Assembly (NCBI RefSeq): GCF_001618005.1
Contig: NZ_LQXA01000039.1
Span: 1 to 64,000 of the forward strand
Source: Clavibacter tessellarius
GTDB lineage: Bacteria; Actinomycetota; Actinomycetes; Actinomycetales; Microbacteriaceae
DNA: 64,000 nucleotides
Direction of reading: 5' to 3'
The notes under the pieces are model-generated. The model made no database searches, was not told the origin of the DNA, and saw nothing but the letters and a program-made list of their open reading frames with translations. Below, piece by piece: positions 10,534 to 18,961 of this stretch; the stretch's first letter is position 1, and each line of letters opens with the position of its first letter. The position numbers and the translations under genes were made by a program.

Positions 10534-11730
10534 ATGAGATGGAGCGCGCAGAAGCTGTCGGACGCGAGCGCGGATGCACTGCCCGGCCTCGTGCGGTTGA
10601 GCAATTTCGTGCAGAGCGTCCGCACCCCGGAGTTCCAGGGCGTGACGTTCCACGAGGTGCTCGCCAAGTCGGCGTTGAACCGCGTGCCGGGGGAGTCGAA
10701 GGTCATGCCGTACGGGTGGACCATCAACCCGTACCGCGGCTGCACCCACGCCTGCGTCTACTGCTTCGCGCGCCCGACGCACGCCTACCTCGACCTCGAC
10801 GGCGGCCGCGACTTCGACGACCAGATCGTCGTGAAGGTCAACGTCGCGGAGGTCCTCGCCCGCGAGCTCGCGAAGCCCACCTGGACCCGTGACGCCGTCG
10901 CGCTCGGCACCAACACCGACCCCTACCAGCGCGCCGAGGGCCGCTACGCGCTCATGCCCGGCATCATCGCGGCGCTCGCGTCCTCCGGCACGCCGCTGTC
11001 GATCCTCACCAAGGGCACGCTCCTCCGTCGTGACCTCCCGCTGCTGGCCGAGGCGTCGGCGACCGTCCCCGTCGACCTGGCGATGAGCATCGCCGTGCTC
11101 GACGACGACCTGCAGCAGTCCGTCGAGCCGGGCACGCCCACGACCGCGGCGCGTCTCGCGACCGTCACCGCGATCCGCGAGGCGGGTCTGGATTGCACGG
11201 TCTTCATGATGCCGATCCTGCCGATGCTCACCGACTCGGTCGAGCACCTCGACCACGCGCTCACGCGCATCCGCGAGGCCGGCGGCACGCGCGTCCTCTA
11301 CTCGGCGCTGTACCTCAAGCCCGGCGTGAAGGAGTGGTACCTGGAGTGGCTCGAGCGCGAGCGCCCGGACCTGGTGGGCCGCTACCTGGACCTGTACGCG
11401 CGCGGCGCCTACGCCCCGCAGGCGTACCGGTCGTGGCTGAAGGCCCGCATGGACCCGCTGGTCCGGCGGCACGGGCTCGGCGGCGGCCGGGTGGACCCGC
11501 GCACGGGCGGCGTGCTCTCCCGGGCCGACGTCCCCGGCATCGAGGGCCAGGTCGCCCGGCCCGGAGCCGCGCGACCGGGGTGGAGCCAGGAGGGCGCGGA
11601 CAGCCGTGCCACCACGTCCCGAGGGCGCGGGAGCTGGGCGACCGGAGCCGCCCTCGCGCCGGCGCCGGGGCCCCTGGTCGCGGCCGCGCTCCCCGCCGGG
11701 CCCGCGGGCACGCAGGCCACCCTCTTCTGA
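10534..11730 (+). CDS. Radical SAM protein, Rv2578c / spore-photolyase-like family
   Basis: 398 residues from the ATG at 10534. The 4Fe-4S motif C-x3-C-x2-C is C70, C74, C77 (RGCTHACVYCFAR), followed by family stretches TWTRDAVALGTNTDPYQRAEG, SILTKGTLLRRD and MSIAVLDDDLQQSVEPGTPT. These match the actinobacterial Rv2578c-type proteins, which resemble spore photoproduct lyase but have no established substrate. The last ~80 residues are Ala/Gly/Pro-rich and end in GTQATLF, close to the Q-x-x-L-F peptide that docks proteins on the DNA sliding clamp. A LexA box lies directly upstream. The two signals together suggest a role in DNA repair. Alternative: an orphan radical-SAM enzyme outside repair. 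Confidence 0.9.
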   Translation: MRWSAQKLSDASADALPGLVRLSNFVQSVRTPEFQGVTFHEVLAKSALNRVPGESKVMPYGWTINPYRGCTHACVYCFARPTHAYLDLDGGRDFDDQIVVKVNVAEVLARELAKPTWTRDAVALGTNTDPYQRAEGRYALMPGIIAALASSGTPLSILTKGTLLRRDLPLLAEASATVPVDLAMSIAVLDDDLQQSVEPGTPTTAARLATVTAIREAGLDCTVFMMPILPMLTDSVEHLDHALTRIREAGGTRVLYSALYLKPGVKEWYLEWLERERPDLVGRYLDLYARGAYAPQAYRSWLKARMDPLVRRHGLGGGRVDPRTGGVLSRADVPGIEGQVARPGAARPGWSQEGADSRATTSRGRGSWATGAALAPAPGPLVAAALPAGPAGTQATLF

Positions 11731-11812
11731 GCGGCGGCATCCGCGGCAGGGGCGGGCGGCGGCAGCGGTGTCCGCGGAGGGTCCGGGCCGCCGCCGAGCC
11801 GTGCGCGCTGGC

Positions 11813-11818
11813 TACAGT
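11813..11818 (+). promoter_or_regulatory. -10 hexamer for leaderless LuxR-type regulator
   Basis: TACAGT ends 6 nt before the ATG at 11825, with no ribosome site between them. Confidence 0.6.
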
Positions 11819-11824
11819 TCTCCC

Positions 11825-12505
11825 ATGACCACCCTGCGGCTCCCCGGGGCGGGGCCGAGGTCCGCCGACGGGCGGGGGATCGCGCAGCCCGTCCGCGTCG
11901 CCGTGCTCATGGGCCAGGTGCCGGCGCTCGACGAGGTGTGCTCGATCCTCCGCGAGCGCGCCCCCGAGGTCGACGTGGTCGTCGGCACCACGGGCTGGCT
12001 GCAGCTCGTCCAGTCGCCGCGCTTCCCGACCGAGGTGGTCGTGCTCGACTACGAGCTCGCCGACGCGGTCAGCCTCGAGGGGCGCGTGCGGTCCTGCCGG
12101 GCCGCCGGGGCGAGCGTCGTCGTCCTCTCCCGTTCCGGGAGCCCGGAGGTGCGTCGCCGGGTGCTCGACTCCGGTGCCGCGGCGCTCCTCGCCGGCCCCG
12201 TGCCCGCCCGGGACATCGTCGCCGCCGTGCGCTCCGTGGTCGCGGCCGCCCGCACCGCCGTCCCCGCGCCGGAGCCGGCGCCCGCGTTCACGAGCCCGCG
12301 CCTCAGCCAGGGCGAGGAGCAGGCGCTCCGCCTCTACGTCACGGGCCGTTCGACGCTCGACGTGGCCGCCCAGATGAACGTGCAGTACGAGACCGCGAAG
12401 ACCTACCTCCGGCGGGCCCGGGCCAAGTACCGTCTCGTGGGCCGCGCTGCCGGGCGCCGGGCGGACCTGATCGAACGGGCCGCCGAGGACGGCTACCTTC
12501 GGTAG
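11825..12505 (+). CDS. LuxR/NarL-type response-regulator-like transcription factor
   Basis: 226 residues. Residues ~23-140 form a receiver-like alpha/beta domain (VRVAVLMGQVP, VVVLDYELADA, VVVLSRSGSPE, GAAALLAGPV). Only one acidic residue sits where the DD pocket is expected, so normal phosphorylation is doubtful. A Pro/Ala linker leads to a C-terminal helix-turn-helix (LSQGEEQALRLYVTGRSTLDVAAQMNVQYETAKTYLRRARAKY). This resembles the NarL/FixJ output domain, with V-x-YETAKTYLRRARAKY as the recognition part. No sensor kinase is adjacent. tdk follows directly. Its target is unknown. Confidence 0.8.
   Translation: MTTLRLPGAGPRSADGRGIAQPVRVAVLMGQVPALDEVCSILRERAPEVDVVVGTTGWLQLVQSPRFPTEVVVLDYELADAVSLEGRVRSCRAAGASVVVLSRSGSPEVRRRVLDSGAAALLAGPVPARDIVAAVRSVVAAARTAVPAPEPAPAFTSPRLSQGEEQALRLYVTGRSTLDVAAQMNVQYETAKTYLRRARAKYRLVGRAAGRRADLIERAAEDGYLR
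12494..12499 (+). promoter_or_regulatory. -10 hexamer for leaderless tdk mRNA
   Basis: TACCTT lies within the last codons of the regulator gene and ends 6 nt before the tdk ATG. tdk could also be read from the upstream transcript. Confidence 0.45.
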
Positions 12506-13180
12506 ATGGCCAAGCTCTACTTCCGATTCGGCGCGATGAACAGCGGCAAGAGCACCTCGATGCTGCAGGCCGCGTACAACTACGAGGAGCGCGGACAGCA
12601 CGTCCTGCTCACGAAGCCCGTCATCGACACCAAGGGCGACCGCGACATCGTCTCCCGCCTCGGCGTCCGGCGTCCGGTCGACTTCCTGCTCGAGCCCGAC
12701 GCGGACGTCTGGCAGGAGTTCGGGATCCACCGCGACCGCGTGCTGCAGGAGCTCGGCGGCCCCACCGCGTGCCTGCTCGTCGACGAGGCCCAGTTCCTCC
12801 GCGAGTCGCAGGTCGACGACCTGCTGCGCATCGCGATCCTGCAGGACGTGCCCGTCATCGCCTACGGGATCCGCACCGACTTCCAGACCGTCGCGTTCCC
12901 GGGGAGCCGTCGCCTGCTGGAGATCGCGCACAGCCTGGAGGAGATGAAGACCATCTGCCGCTGCGGACGCAAGGCCGTGTTCAACGCCCGCCAGGTGGGC
13001 GAGCGCTTCATCTTCGCCGGCGACCAGGTCGCGATCGACGGCGAGGACGTGACCTACATGTCGCTCTGCGGCGCGTGCTACCTGGCCGAGAGCGGGGGAG
13101 CGCTGTCGAGCGGCCGTCCGGTCGAGGCCGCGCCGGCGGGCTTCGGCTACGCGGCGGGACCGGACGCCGACTTCACCTGA
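12506..13180 (+). CDS. tdk: Thymidine kinase (TK1 type)
   Basis: 224 residues. It phosphorylates thymidine to TMP in the salvage pathway. The P-loop GAMNSGKST is at 9-17, the catalytic region DEAQF at 93-97 (Glu94 as base), YGIRTDF at 120-126, and four zinc Cys at 151, 153, 188 and 191 form the TK1 structural zinc site. It starts immediately after the LuxR-type gene stop with no gap. The C-terminal ~25 residues are a variable tail. Confidence 0.95.
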   Translation: MAKLYFRFGAMNSGKSTSMLQAAYNYEERGQHVLLTKPVIDTKGDRDIVSRLGVRRPVDFLLEPDADVWQEFGIHRDRVLQELGGPTACLLVDEAQFLRESQVDDLLRIAILQDVPVIAYGIRTDFQTVAFPGSRRLLEIAHSLEEMKTICRCGRKAVFNARQVGERFIFAGDQVAIDGEDVTYMSLCGACYLAESGGALSSGRPVEAAPAGFGYAAGPDADFT

Positions 13181-13540
13181 TCGGGGACCGCTCCGGCCGG
13201 ACGCCGCGCCGCGGTCAGTCGCGCAGGTAGCGCAGCCCGCATGCCGTGAGCACGCCGGTGATGAGCAGGGTGGCCAACGGGACCAGGGCAGCGCAGACGT
13301 CGGGCATCGGGATCCGGACCTTCTCTTCGGGTGAGCGTTCGGTCGAGCGGGGCGCGGGTGGGTGGTCCGGCCCCCGCCGTCCACGCTAGCCTCCCTCCCC
13401 GCGGCTGCCCCGCCCCAGAAGACGGGGCACGAGGCGATGGACGACATCGGCACCCGAGGAGGTCGGACGACGGCTCCCGGCTGTGGGAGCATGGGCGGAG
13501 GTGCCGTCGGGGGGCACCGCACCGACGAGGGGGAGCGCCT
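13181..13540. other. 360-bp gap between tdk and the tyrosine kinase gene
   Basis: No conserved gene is visible on the plus strand. The minus strand carries a possible 30-codon membrane peptide (13215-13307). A TAGCCT hexamer at 13387-13392 could be the -10 of the kinase gene, giving a ~145-nt leader. A GAGGGGGAG ribosome site immediately precedes the kinase GTG. Confidence 0.5.
13215..13307 (-). CDS. Possible 30-residue single-span membrane peptide
   Basis: The ATG (complement of 13305-13307) opens 30 codons ending in TGA. The peptide starts MPDVCAALVPLATLLITG and ends TACGLRYLRD: one hydrophobic helix of about 20 residues and a positively charged C-terminal tail. GAGAAGG lies about 10 nt upstream as a possible ribosome site, and the frame stays open further upstream (RSPEEKVRIP). 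Only sequence character supports it. It is convergent with tdk and divergent from the polysaccharide kinase gene. Confidence 0.35.
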   Translation of the reverse strand: MPDVCAALVPLATLLITGVLTACGLRYLRD

Positions 13541-14935
13541 GTGGAACTGCGTGAATACATCCGGATACTGCGACGTTCGTGGATCCTCATCCTTCTGGCG
13601 CTGCTGCTGGGGGTGGGGGCCGCTGCCGGCTACTCGCTCGCGCAGACGCCGGAGTACCGGGCATCCGCGAAGGTCTTCGTGTCGACGCAGTCCGCGGGCT
13701 CCGTGACGGACCTCAGCCAGGGCAACGCGTTCACGCAGCAGGCGGTGAAGAGCTACGCCGACGTCGTGTCCACGCCCGTCGTGCTGGAGCCGGTCATCGC
13801 GCAGCTGGGGCTGGACGAGACCGCCGAGACGCTGGCGCCGCGCATCTCGGCTTCCGCCGCGGCCGACACCGTCATCATCGAGATCGCGGCCGAGGACCAG
13901 CAGGCGGAGTCCGCCGCGTCCATCGCCAACGCGGTCGCGAAGAGCTTCTCCGACGTCGTCGGGCAGCTCACCGCGGAGAACACCGGCGGGCAGTCGCAGG
14001 TGAAGGTCACCACCCTGCAGGAGGCGCGGATCCCCGCCGCCCCCGTGTCGCCGCGCGTGCCGCTCAACCTCGCGCTGGGCGCGCTCGTGGGCCTCGCGCT
14101 CGGCATCGCCGTCTCGGTGCTCCGCTCCACCCTGGACACGCGCATCCGCGGCGAGCGGGACCTGCGGCTGGTCACGCACGCGCCCGTGCTCGGCGGCATC
14201 GCCTTCGACCCGAAGGCGAAGGAGCGTCCCCTCATCGTGCAGTCGGACCCGCGGAGCCCCCGGGCCGAGTCCTTCCGCAGCCTCCGCACGAACCTCCAGT
14301 TCCTCGACTTCGGCGGACGCGCGCGCAGCTTCGTGATCACGAGCGCGGTCGAGTCCGAGGGCAAGTCGACGACCACCGCCAACCTGGCCATCGCCCTCAG
14401 CGACGCCGGTGCCCGCGTCGCCGTGATCGACGCCGACCTCCGCCGTCCGAAGCTCGCGTCCTACCTCGGGCTCGAGGGAGCGGTCGGGCTCACCGACGTG
14501 CTGATCGGCCGCGCGACGCTCGCGGACGTGCTTCAGCCCTGGGGCAACCGCAACATGTTCGTCCTGCCCGCCGGCCAGATCCCGCCGAACCCGAGCGAGC
14601 TGCTCGGATCGCGCACCATGGTCACGCTGCTCAAGGAGCTCGAGGCGGAGTTCGACACCGTCCTCATCGACGCGCCGCCGCTCCTGCCCGTCACCGACAG
14701 CGCGGTGCTCTCCAAGAGCGCCGGCGGCGCGATCCTCGTCGTCTCCTCGGGTCGCGCGCACCGCGGCCAGGTGCACGCCGCAATCGAGTCGCTCAACAGC
14801 GTCGGCGCGGAGGTGCTGGGCGTCGTCCTCACCATGCTGCCCACGAAGGGCCCGGACGCGTACGGCTACGGCCAGTACGGGTACTCGTACGTCCGCCCCG
14901 AGGGCGCGGACGGCACCGCCCCCGCCCCCGCGTGA
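13541..14935 (+). CDS. Polysaccharide biosynthesis tyrosine autokinase (Wzz plus CpsD type)
   Basis: 464 residues from a GTG with GAGGGGGAG upstream. The N-terminal Wzz chain-length domain has two transmembrane helices (about 13-32 and 175-195) flanking an extracytoplasmic region. The C-terminal BY-kinase domain has Walker A SAVESEGKST near 268-277, Walker A' VIDADLRRP at 295-303 and Walker B LIDAPPLLP. The tail YGYGQYGYSYV is the autophosphorylated Tyr cluster typical of these kinases. It controls polymer length and export of capsule or exopolysaccharide. No glycosyltransferases are in the window, so this may be a regulatory satellite of a distant cluster. It stands first of the envelope genes running to 19605. 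Confidence 0.93.
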   Translation: MELREYIRILRRSWILILLALLLGVGAAAGYSLAQTPEYRASAKVFVSTQSAGSVTDLSQGNAFTQQAVKSYADVVSTPVVLEPVIAQLGLDETAETLAPRISASAAADTVIIEIAAEDQQAESAASIANAVAKSFSDVVGQLTAENTGGQSQVKVTTLQEARIPAAPVSPRVPLNLALGALVGLALGIAVSVLRSTLDTRIRGERDLRLVTHAPVLGGIAFDPKAKERPLIVQSDPRSPRAESFRSLRTNLQFLDFGGRARSFVITSAVESEGKSTTTANLAIALSDAGARVAVIDADLRRPKLASYLGLEGAVGLTDVLIGRATLADVLQPWGNRNMFVLPAGQIPPNPSELLGSRTMVTLLKELEAEFDTVLIDAPPLLPVTDSAVLSKSAGGAILVVSSGRAHRGQVHAAIESLNSVGAEVLGVVLTMLPTKGPDAYGYGQYGYSYVRPEGADGTAPAPA

Positions 14936-15262
14936 CCGGCCGGCCGTCCGCCTCCGGGCGCGACGGCCGAGCCCGTGTCGTCGGGAGCAGCCCGGTGCGG
15001 GCCTGTACCATCCGCATGACACCACCGCTCCATTCCGCATCTCCCGCTGCGCGGAATCCGCGTCCGAGCTCCCCACCGGGGTCGGACCGCGGATCCCCGT
15101 CCGGACGCGGTCGGGGGTCGACCTCACGCGAGGCCGCATCCGCCGTCCGCTCGATGCCCGCGACACCGGGAGACACCATGTCGGCTCAGGCCGAGGCGCC
15201 GACGCGCCGCCCAGGAGGACGCTCCTCCGACCCCTGCGCCCGCCGATCCGAGGGAGCCGTCC
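14936..15262. other. 327-bp gap before the Asp-box protein
   Basis: TACCAT at 15006-15011 could be a -10 hexamer. An 84-codon Ser/Pro/Arg-rich frame opens at ATG 15016, just 4 nt later, and its stop overlaps the next start (GTGGCTAG). It lacks any domain or normal codon character, so I treat the stretch as a leader rather than a gene. Confidence 0.4.
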
Positions 15263-16291
15263 GTGGCTAGGCCCTCGTCCGACAGCCGGAAGCCGATGGC
15301 GGTCACCGGCCGTCCCTCCCGCCGCCCTCGGTCGCTGTCCCGCCTGCTCCCCGGGGTCGGGGTGACGGCCGTGGTCGCCTTCCTGGTCATCGACCTGATC
15401 CTGGTCTCGGCCGCCGTCACCCGCACCGGCGGCGGCAGCGGCGCGGCCACCGGCGCCGCCGCGCCGACCCCGGAGGCCGCCGCGACGACCGAGTCCGCGC
15501 CGGAGCCCGCCGCTCCCGCTCCCGCACCCGCGCCGTCCGCCGCGCCGTCCGCCTCTCCGTCCGCGGCACCCGTCGCATCCGTCGCCGCCCCGACCGTGTT
15601 CCTCGCCGCGGGGAATGCCGACGTCGCCTGGCGTGCCACGGCCGGTTCCTGCACCGGCGAGGCCGCGCGGATCCAGACCACCATCGACCGGGGTCGCACC
15701 TGGGACACCCGCACGACGGACACCTTCGACGCACGGCGCGTGCTCGCGCTCTCGGTCACGGGCCCCGACGTGGGCAGCATCGTCGCCGATGTGAAGACCG
15801 CCTGCTCCCGCACGGCGCTGCAGAGCTTCACGGGCGGCGAGTTCTGGCGCGACGCGCCGGCGCTGACGACCACGACGGCCTACGTCGACCCCGCCCAGCC
15901 GGGCATCGTGCACCTCGCCCAGGGCCAGCGGGACGCCCCGTGCGGCGACGCGGTCCAGGTCGTCGACAGCGGCCAGGCCGCCGCGGTCCTCTGCGCATCG
16001 GGCGCCGTCCACGTGCGCTCGGGCGGCGGCGACTTCCGGCGCGTGGACGCGCCCGGCGTCCTCGCGCTCGCGCTCGGCCCGGACGGCATCCTCACGGCGG
16101 GCACCTCCGACTCCTGCCGCGGCACGAGCGTCGGTCGCATCGTGCCGGCGTCCGGCGCCGTCAGCGTCGCCGGCTGCGCCTCCGCCGTCCCCGCGAGCGG
16201 GGCGGTGGCCCTCTCGGCCGCGGGGCGCGACGTGTGGCTCCTGACGGGGGACGCCGTGAGCGTCTCCACCGACGGCGGGGGCACCTGGTGA
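15263..16291 (+). CDS. Membrane-anchored Asp-box (BNR) repeat protein
   Basis: 342 residues; the GTG has GAGGGAG upstream. A basic N-terminus (1-30) leads to one transmembrane helix (about 31-52) and an Ala/Pro/Ser spacer (55-110). The extracellular domain carries two Asp-box-like motifs, TIDRGRTW (140-147) and STDGGGTW (335-342). This S/T-x-D-x-G-x-T-W pattern marks beta-propeller blades of sialidases and related folds. The protein ends exactly on the Trp of the second box, so the last blade may be closed by the N-terminal strand. Paired Cys suggest disulfides. It overlaps the DUF4012 gene (GTGA), so the two are coupled. An envelope-polysaccharide role is inferred from neighbours; catalytic activity is not indicated. 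Confidence 0.82.
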   Translation: MARPSSDSRKPMAVTGRPSRRPRSLSRLLPGVGVTAVVAFLVIDLILVSAAVTRTGGGSGAATGAAAPTPEAAATTESAPEPAAPAPAPAPSAAPSASPSAAPVASVAAPTVFLAAGNADVAWRATAGSCTGEAARIQTTIDRGRTWDTRTTDTFDARRVLALSVTGPDVGSIVADVKTACSRTALQSFTGGEFWRDAPALTTTTAYVDPAQPGIVHLAQGQRDAPCGDAVQVVDSGQAAAVLCASGAVHVRSGGGDFRRVDAPGVLALALGPDGILTAGTSDSCRGTSVGRIVPASGAVSVAGCASAVPASGAVALSAAGRDVWLLTGDAVSVSTDGGGTW

Positions 16292-18102
16292 CCTCCTCCA
16301 CGATCCGCTCCCGCCACGTCCGCCGCTCCCGACGTCCCTGGACGCGCCGCCGGATCCTCGCGGCCGTCGCCGCTGGCCTCGCTCTGCTCGTCGTCCTCTG
16401 GATCGCCTGGATCGCGGCCCGCGCCCTGCTCGCCCGCGCCGAGCTCGAGCAGGCGGTGCCGCTCGCGTCGTCGGTGCAGCGCGACCTCCTGGCCGGCGAC
16501 CCCGCCGGCGCGGCGGCCGGCGTGGCGAAGCTGCGCGAGCACTCGTCGCGCGCCGTCGCCCTCACGTCGGATCCCGTCTGGGCCGCCACGGAGGTCGTCC
16601 CGGGCGTGGGCCCGAACCTCCGCGCCTTCCGGTCGGTCGCCGCGGTCGTCGACCACATCGGCGGCGAGGCCCTCCAGCCCGTGGTGGGCATCGCCGGCAC
16701 CCTCGACCTCGGCAGCCTCACGCCGAAGGACGGGCGCATCGACCTGGACCCCATCATCGCGGCGCAGGAGCCGGTGCGGCAGGCGGACGACGCGCTCGAC
16801 ACCGCACTCCAGGACGTGACGGCGATCGACACGGGGTCGACCGTCGCGCCCGTCACCGACGCCGTGACCCGCCTGCGCAAGACGGTGACGTCCGCCGCCG
16901 AGACGCTCGCCATAGTGCGCCACGTCGCGGACCTGGCGCCGGCCATGCTCGGCGCGGACGGGAACCGCGACTACCTCCTCATGTTCCAGAACAACGCGGA
17001 GGTGCGCTCGACGGGCGGCATCCCCGGGGCTCTCGCGCTCCTGAAGACCGGAGACGGCGCGTTCTCGCTCGGCACGCAGGACTCCGCCCGCGCGTTCCCC
17101 CGCCTCGCCGAGCCCGCGCTCCCGCTGGATACGCAGACCGCGGGCCTCTACGGCACCATCACGGGTCGGTACATGCAGGACGTCACCCTCACGCCCGACT
17201 TCACCCAGGCCGCCCCGCTCGCCGCGGAGATGTGGCGCCTCAAGCACCGCGAGCCGGTCGACGGCGTCATCAGCATCGACCCGGTCGCGCTGTCCTACCT
17301 GCTCGAGGCGACGGGGCCGATCACGCTGCCGACCGGGGACGTCTTGCGCTCGGACGACGCCGTCGACCTGCTGCTCCACGACGTCTACCTCCGCTATCCG
17401 AATGCCGACGTGCAGGACGCGGTGTTCGCGAGCGTCGCGGAGGCGGTCTTCTCGAAGGTCTCCTCCGGCGACGTGAAGCCGGCCGCCCTCGTCTCCGCGC
17501 TCACCCGCGCCGCCGAGGAGCGCCGCATCCTCATCTGGAACGCGCGACCGGACGAGCAGGCGACGCTGGACGGCACCACGCTGCAGGGCTCGCTGCCGGC
17601 CGACAACAGCGAGTCGACGGTCTTCGGCGTGTTCCTCAACGACGCGACCGGCGCCAAGATGGACTACTTCCTCAAGCTCGCGACGTCGCAGGGCATGGCG
17701 ATGTGCCGCGACGACGGCCGCCCGAACTACCGCACCGAGGTCACGCTCCGCTCCACGGCTCCCGCGGACGCGGCATCGCTCCCGTACGTCGTCACCGGCG
17801 GCGGGCAGTACGGTGTCCCACCGGGCGACGTCAAGACGCGCGTGGCCGTCTACGGGCCCCCGGGCACGATCCCCTTGAGCGTGCGCATCGACGACCAGGA
17901 GACGGGCTTCCAGCCCGAGATCGTGGGCGGGCGCGCCGTGGCGCAGGTCGAGGTGACGCTCGCGCCCGGTCAGGAGGTCCGCATTTCGGTGGACACCCTG
18001 GGGGACAAAAAGACCGACACGCCGCTCTCGATCGTGACGACGCCGGTGATCGACGCCACGGAAACGCAATTCCGCTCGCTCTCCTGCGACGGATCCCGGT
18101 AG
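16288..18102 (+). CDS. DUF4012 domain protein
   Basis: 604 residues; the GTG at 16288 overlaps the preceding stop. A basic N-terminus and a single transmembrane helix (about 24-46) anchor a large extracytoplasmic domain. The DUF4012 signature FQNNAEVRSTGG is at 233-244. A LytR-like composition follows (VDGVISIDPVALSYLLEATGPI and DLLLHDVYLRYPNADVQDAVFASVAEAVF). DUF4012 proteins are often found beside exopolysaccharide genes in actinobacteria and are thought to act in envelope polymer assembly, but no reaction is established. The AAATGACC-type leader of the next gene starts right after. Confidence 0.88.
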   Translation: MTSSTIRSRHVRRSRRPWTRRRILAAVAAGLALLVVLWIAWIAARALLARAELEQAVPLASSVQRDLLAGDPAGAAAGVAKLREHSSRAVALTSDPVWAATEVVPGVGPNLRAFRSVAAVVDHIGGEALQPVVGIAGTLDLGSLTPKDGRIDLDPIIAAQEPVRQADDALDTALQDVTAIDTGSTVAPVTDAVTRLRKTVTSAAETLAIVRHVADLAPAMLGADGNRDYLLMFQNNAEVRSTGGIPGALALLKTGDGAFSLGTQDSARAFPRLAEPALPLDTQTAGLYGTITGRYMQDVTLTPDFTQAAPLAAEMWRLKHREPVDGVISIDPVALSYLLEATGPITLPTGDVLRSDDAVDLLLHDVYLRYPNADVQDAVFASVAEAVFSKVSSGDVKPAALVSALTRAAEERRILIWNARPDEQATLDGTTLQGSLPADNSESTVFGVFLNDATGAKMDYFLKLATSQGMAMCRDDGRPNYRTEVTLRSTAPADAASLPYVVTGGGQYGVPPGDVKTRVAVYGPPGTIPLSVRIDDQETGFQPEIVGGRAVAQVEVTLAPGQEVRISVDTLGDKKTDTPLSIVTTPVIDATETQFRSLSCDGSR

Positions 18103-18190
18103 TGTGGCGAGTGGGGGATTGACCGACGGCGGACCCGAGTCCGTCGAGTGCCCCCTTGCACCGCGCAATCTCACCCAGGGGGAACCACAC

Positions 18191-18766
18191 ATGCTCAAGA
18201 AGATCCTTGCCGGGGCGGCCATCGCGCTCGCCGCCACGTTCACCGTCTCCACCGCTGCCAACGCGGACCCGTACACGCCCGAGGGCGGCGTCACCGTCAG
18301 CGACGCGACCGTCGCTCCCGGCCAGAGCACCGTCCTCACCTTCGCGGACGGCTCCTTCGCGCCGAACAGCCCCGTCACCGTCACCATCACCGGTGAGGAC
18401 GCGGCCAACGCCACGCTCGCCTCGTTCCGCACGGCCCCGATGGCCGTCACGTCGAACTCCATCACCAAGACGTCGAGCAACGCCGGCGGCCTCCGCGTCA
18501 CCGTCACCCTGCCGGCCGGTTCCGCCTCGGGCTCCTACACGCTCGTCGGCACGGACGCCCAGGGCAACACCGTCTCCACGTCGATCTCGGTCGTCGCGGC
18601 AGCCGGCACCGGCACCTCCAACGGCACCGGTTCCGCCTCGGGCCTGCCCGTCACCGGCGGTCAGCTCCCCGTCGTCCTCATCTGGACCGGCGGCGGCCTG
18701 CTGCTCCTCGGCGCCGCGCTCGTGGTCGTGCTGACCACGGTCCGTCGCCAGCGTGGAACGGTCTGA
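18191..18766 (+). CDS. LPxTG-like cell-wall protein
   Basis: 191 residues. A signal peptide (1-25, cut after ANA) is followed by a ~110-residue Ser/Thr-rich beta domain starting DPYTPEGGVTVSDATVAPGQS. The C-terminus has LPVTGG at 152-157, a hydrophobic span and the tail RRQRGTV, a sorting signal. It lies 88 bp after the DUF4012 gene; TAGTGT near 18102-18107 could be a -10, and GGGGGAAC is the ribosome site. A strong terminator follows. The layout is shared with the genes at 1 and 19066. A short surface adhesin or wall-spacer role is possible; function unknown. Confidence 0.85.
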   Translation: MLKKILAGAAIALAATFTVSTAANADPYTPEGGVTVSDATVAPGQSTVLTFADGSFAPNSPVTVTITGEDAANATLASFRTAPMAVTSNSITKTSSNAGGLRVTVTLPAGSASGSYTLVGTDAQGNTVSTSISVVAAAGTGTSNGTGSASGLPVTGGQLPVVLIWTGGGLLLLGAALVVVLTTVRRQRGTV

Positions 18767-18811
18767 TCCACATCACGACACACATCGCCTGACTCCACGG
18801 AGCAGTGCGAT

Positions 18812-18844
18812 GGAAGGCCCCGAGGCATAGCCTCGGGGCCTTCC
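18812..18844 (+). terminator. Strong terminator after the LPxTG-like gene
   Basis: A perfect 15-bp inverted repeat GGAAGGCCCCGAGGC / GCCTCGGGGCCTTCC with a 3-nt ATA loop. Confidence 0.9.
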
Positions 18845-18931
18845 GCCGTCTCCGGGCGCCCACCCCCAGTCCGGGGCCCATCCCGTCCCGGGGAGCGGTC
18901 GCGTGGACCGGACGCGGATAGCATCTCGATC

Positions 18932-18961
18932 GTGGGTTTACCCGACCCGCTGTCTGCCTGA
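18932..18961 (+). CDS. Possible leaderless 9-codon leader peptide
   Basis: GTG-GGT-TTA-CCC-GAC-CCG-CTG-TCT-GCC-TGA encodes MGLPDPLSA. A TAGCAT hexamer ends 7 nt before the GTG, the same spacing as other leaderless starts here. It contains the rare TTA Leu codon. It precedes the surface-protein gene by 104 nt and may be an upstream regulatory ORF, or chance. Confidence 0.25.
   Translation: MGLPDPLSA

Noticed and set aside
15016-15270. 84-codon plus-strand frame between the kinase and Asp-box genes
   Set aside because: Ser/Pro/Arg-rich with no domain; the -10 is only 4 nt upstream, closer than in other leaderless genes; probably leader sequence.
11315-16012. Very long open frame on the minus strand across several plus-strand genes
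   Set aside because: It lies opposite well-supported genes; high GC suppresses stops, and its Arg/Gly/Ala composition shows no domain.
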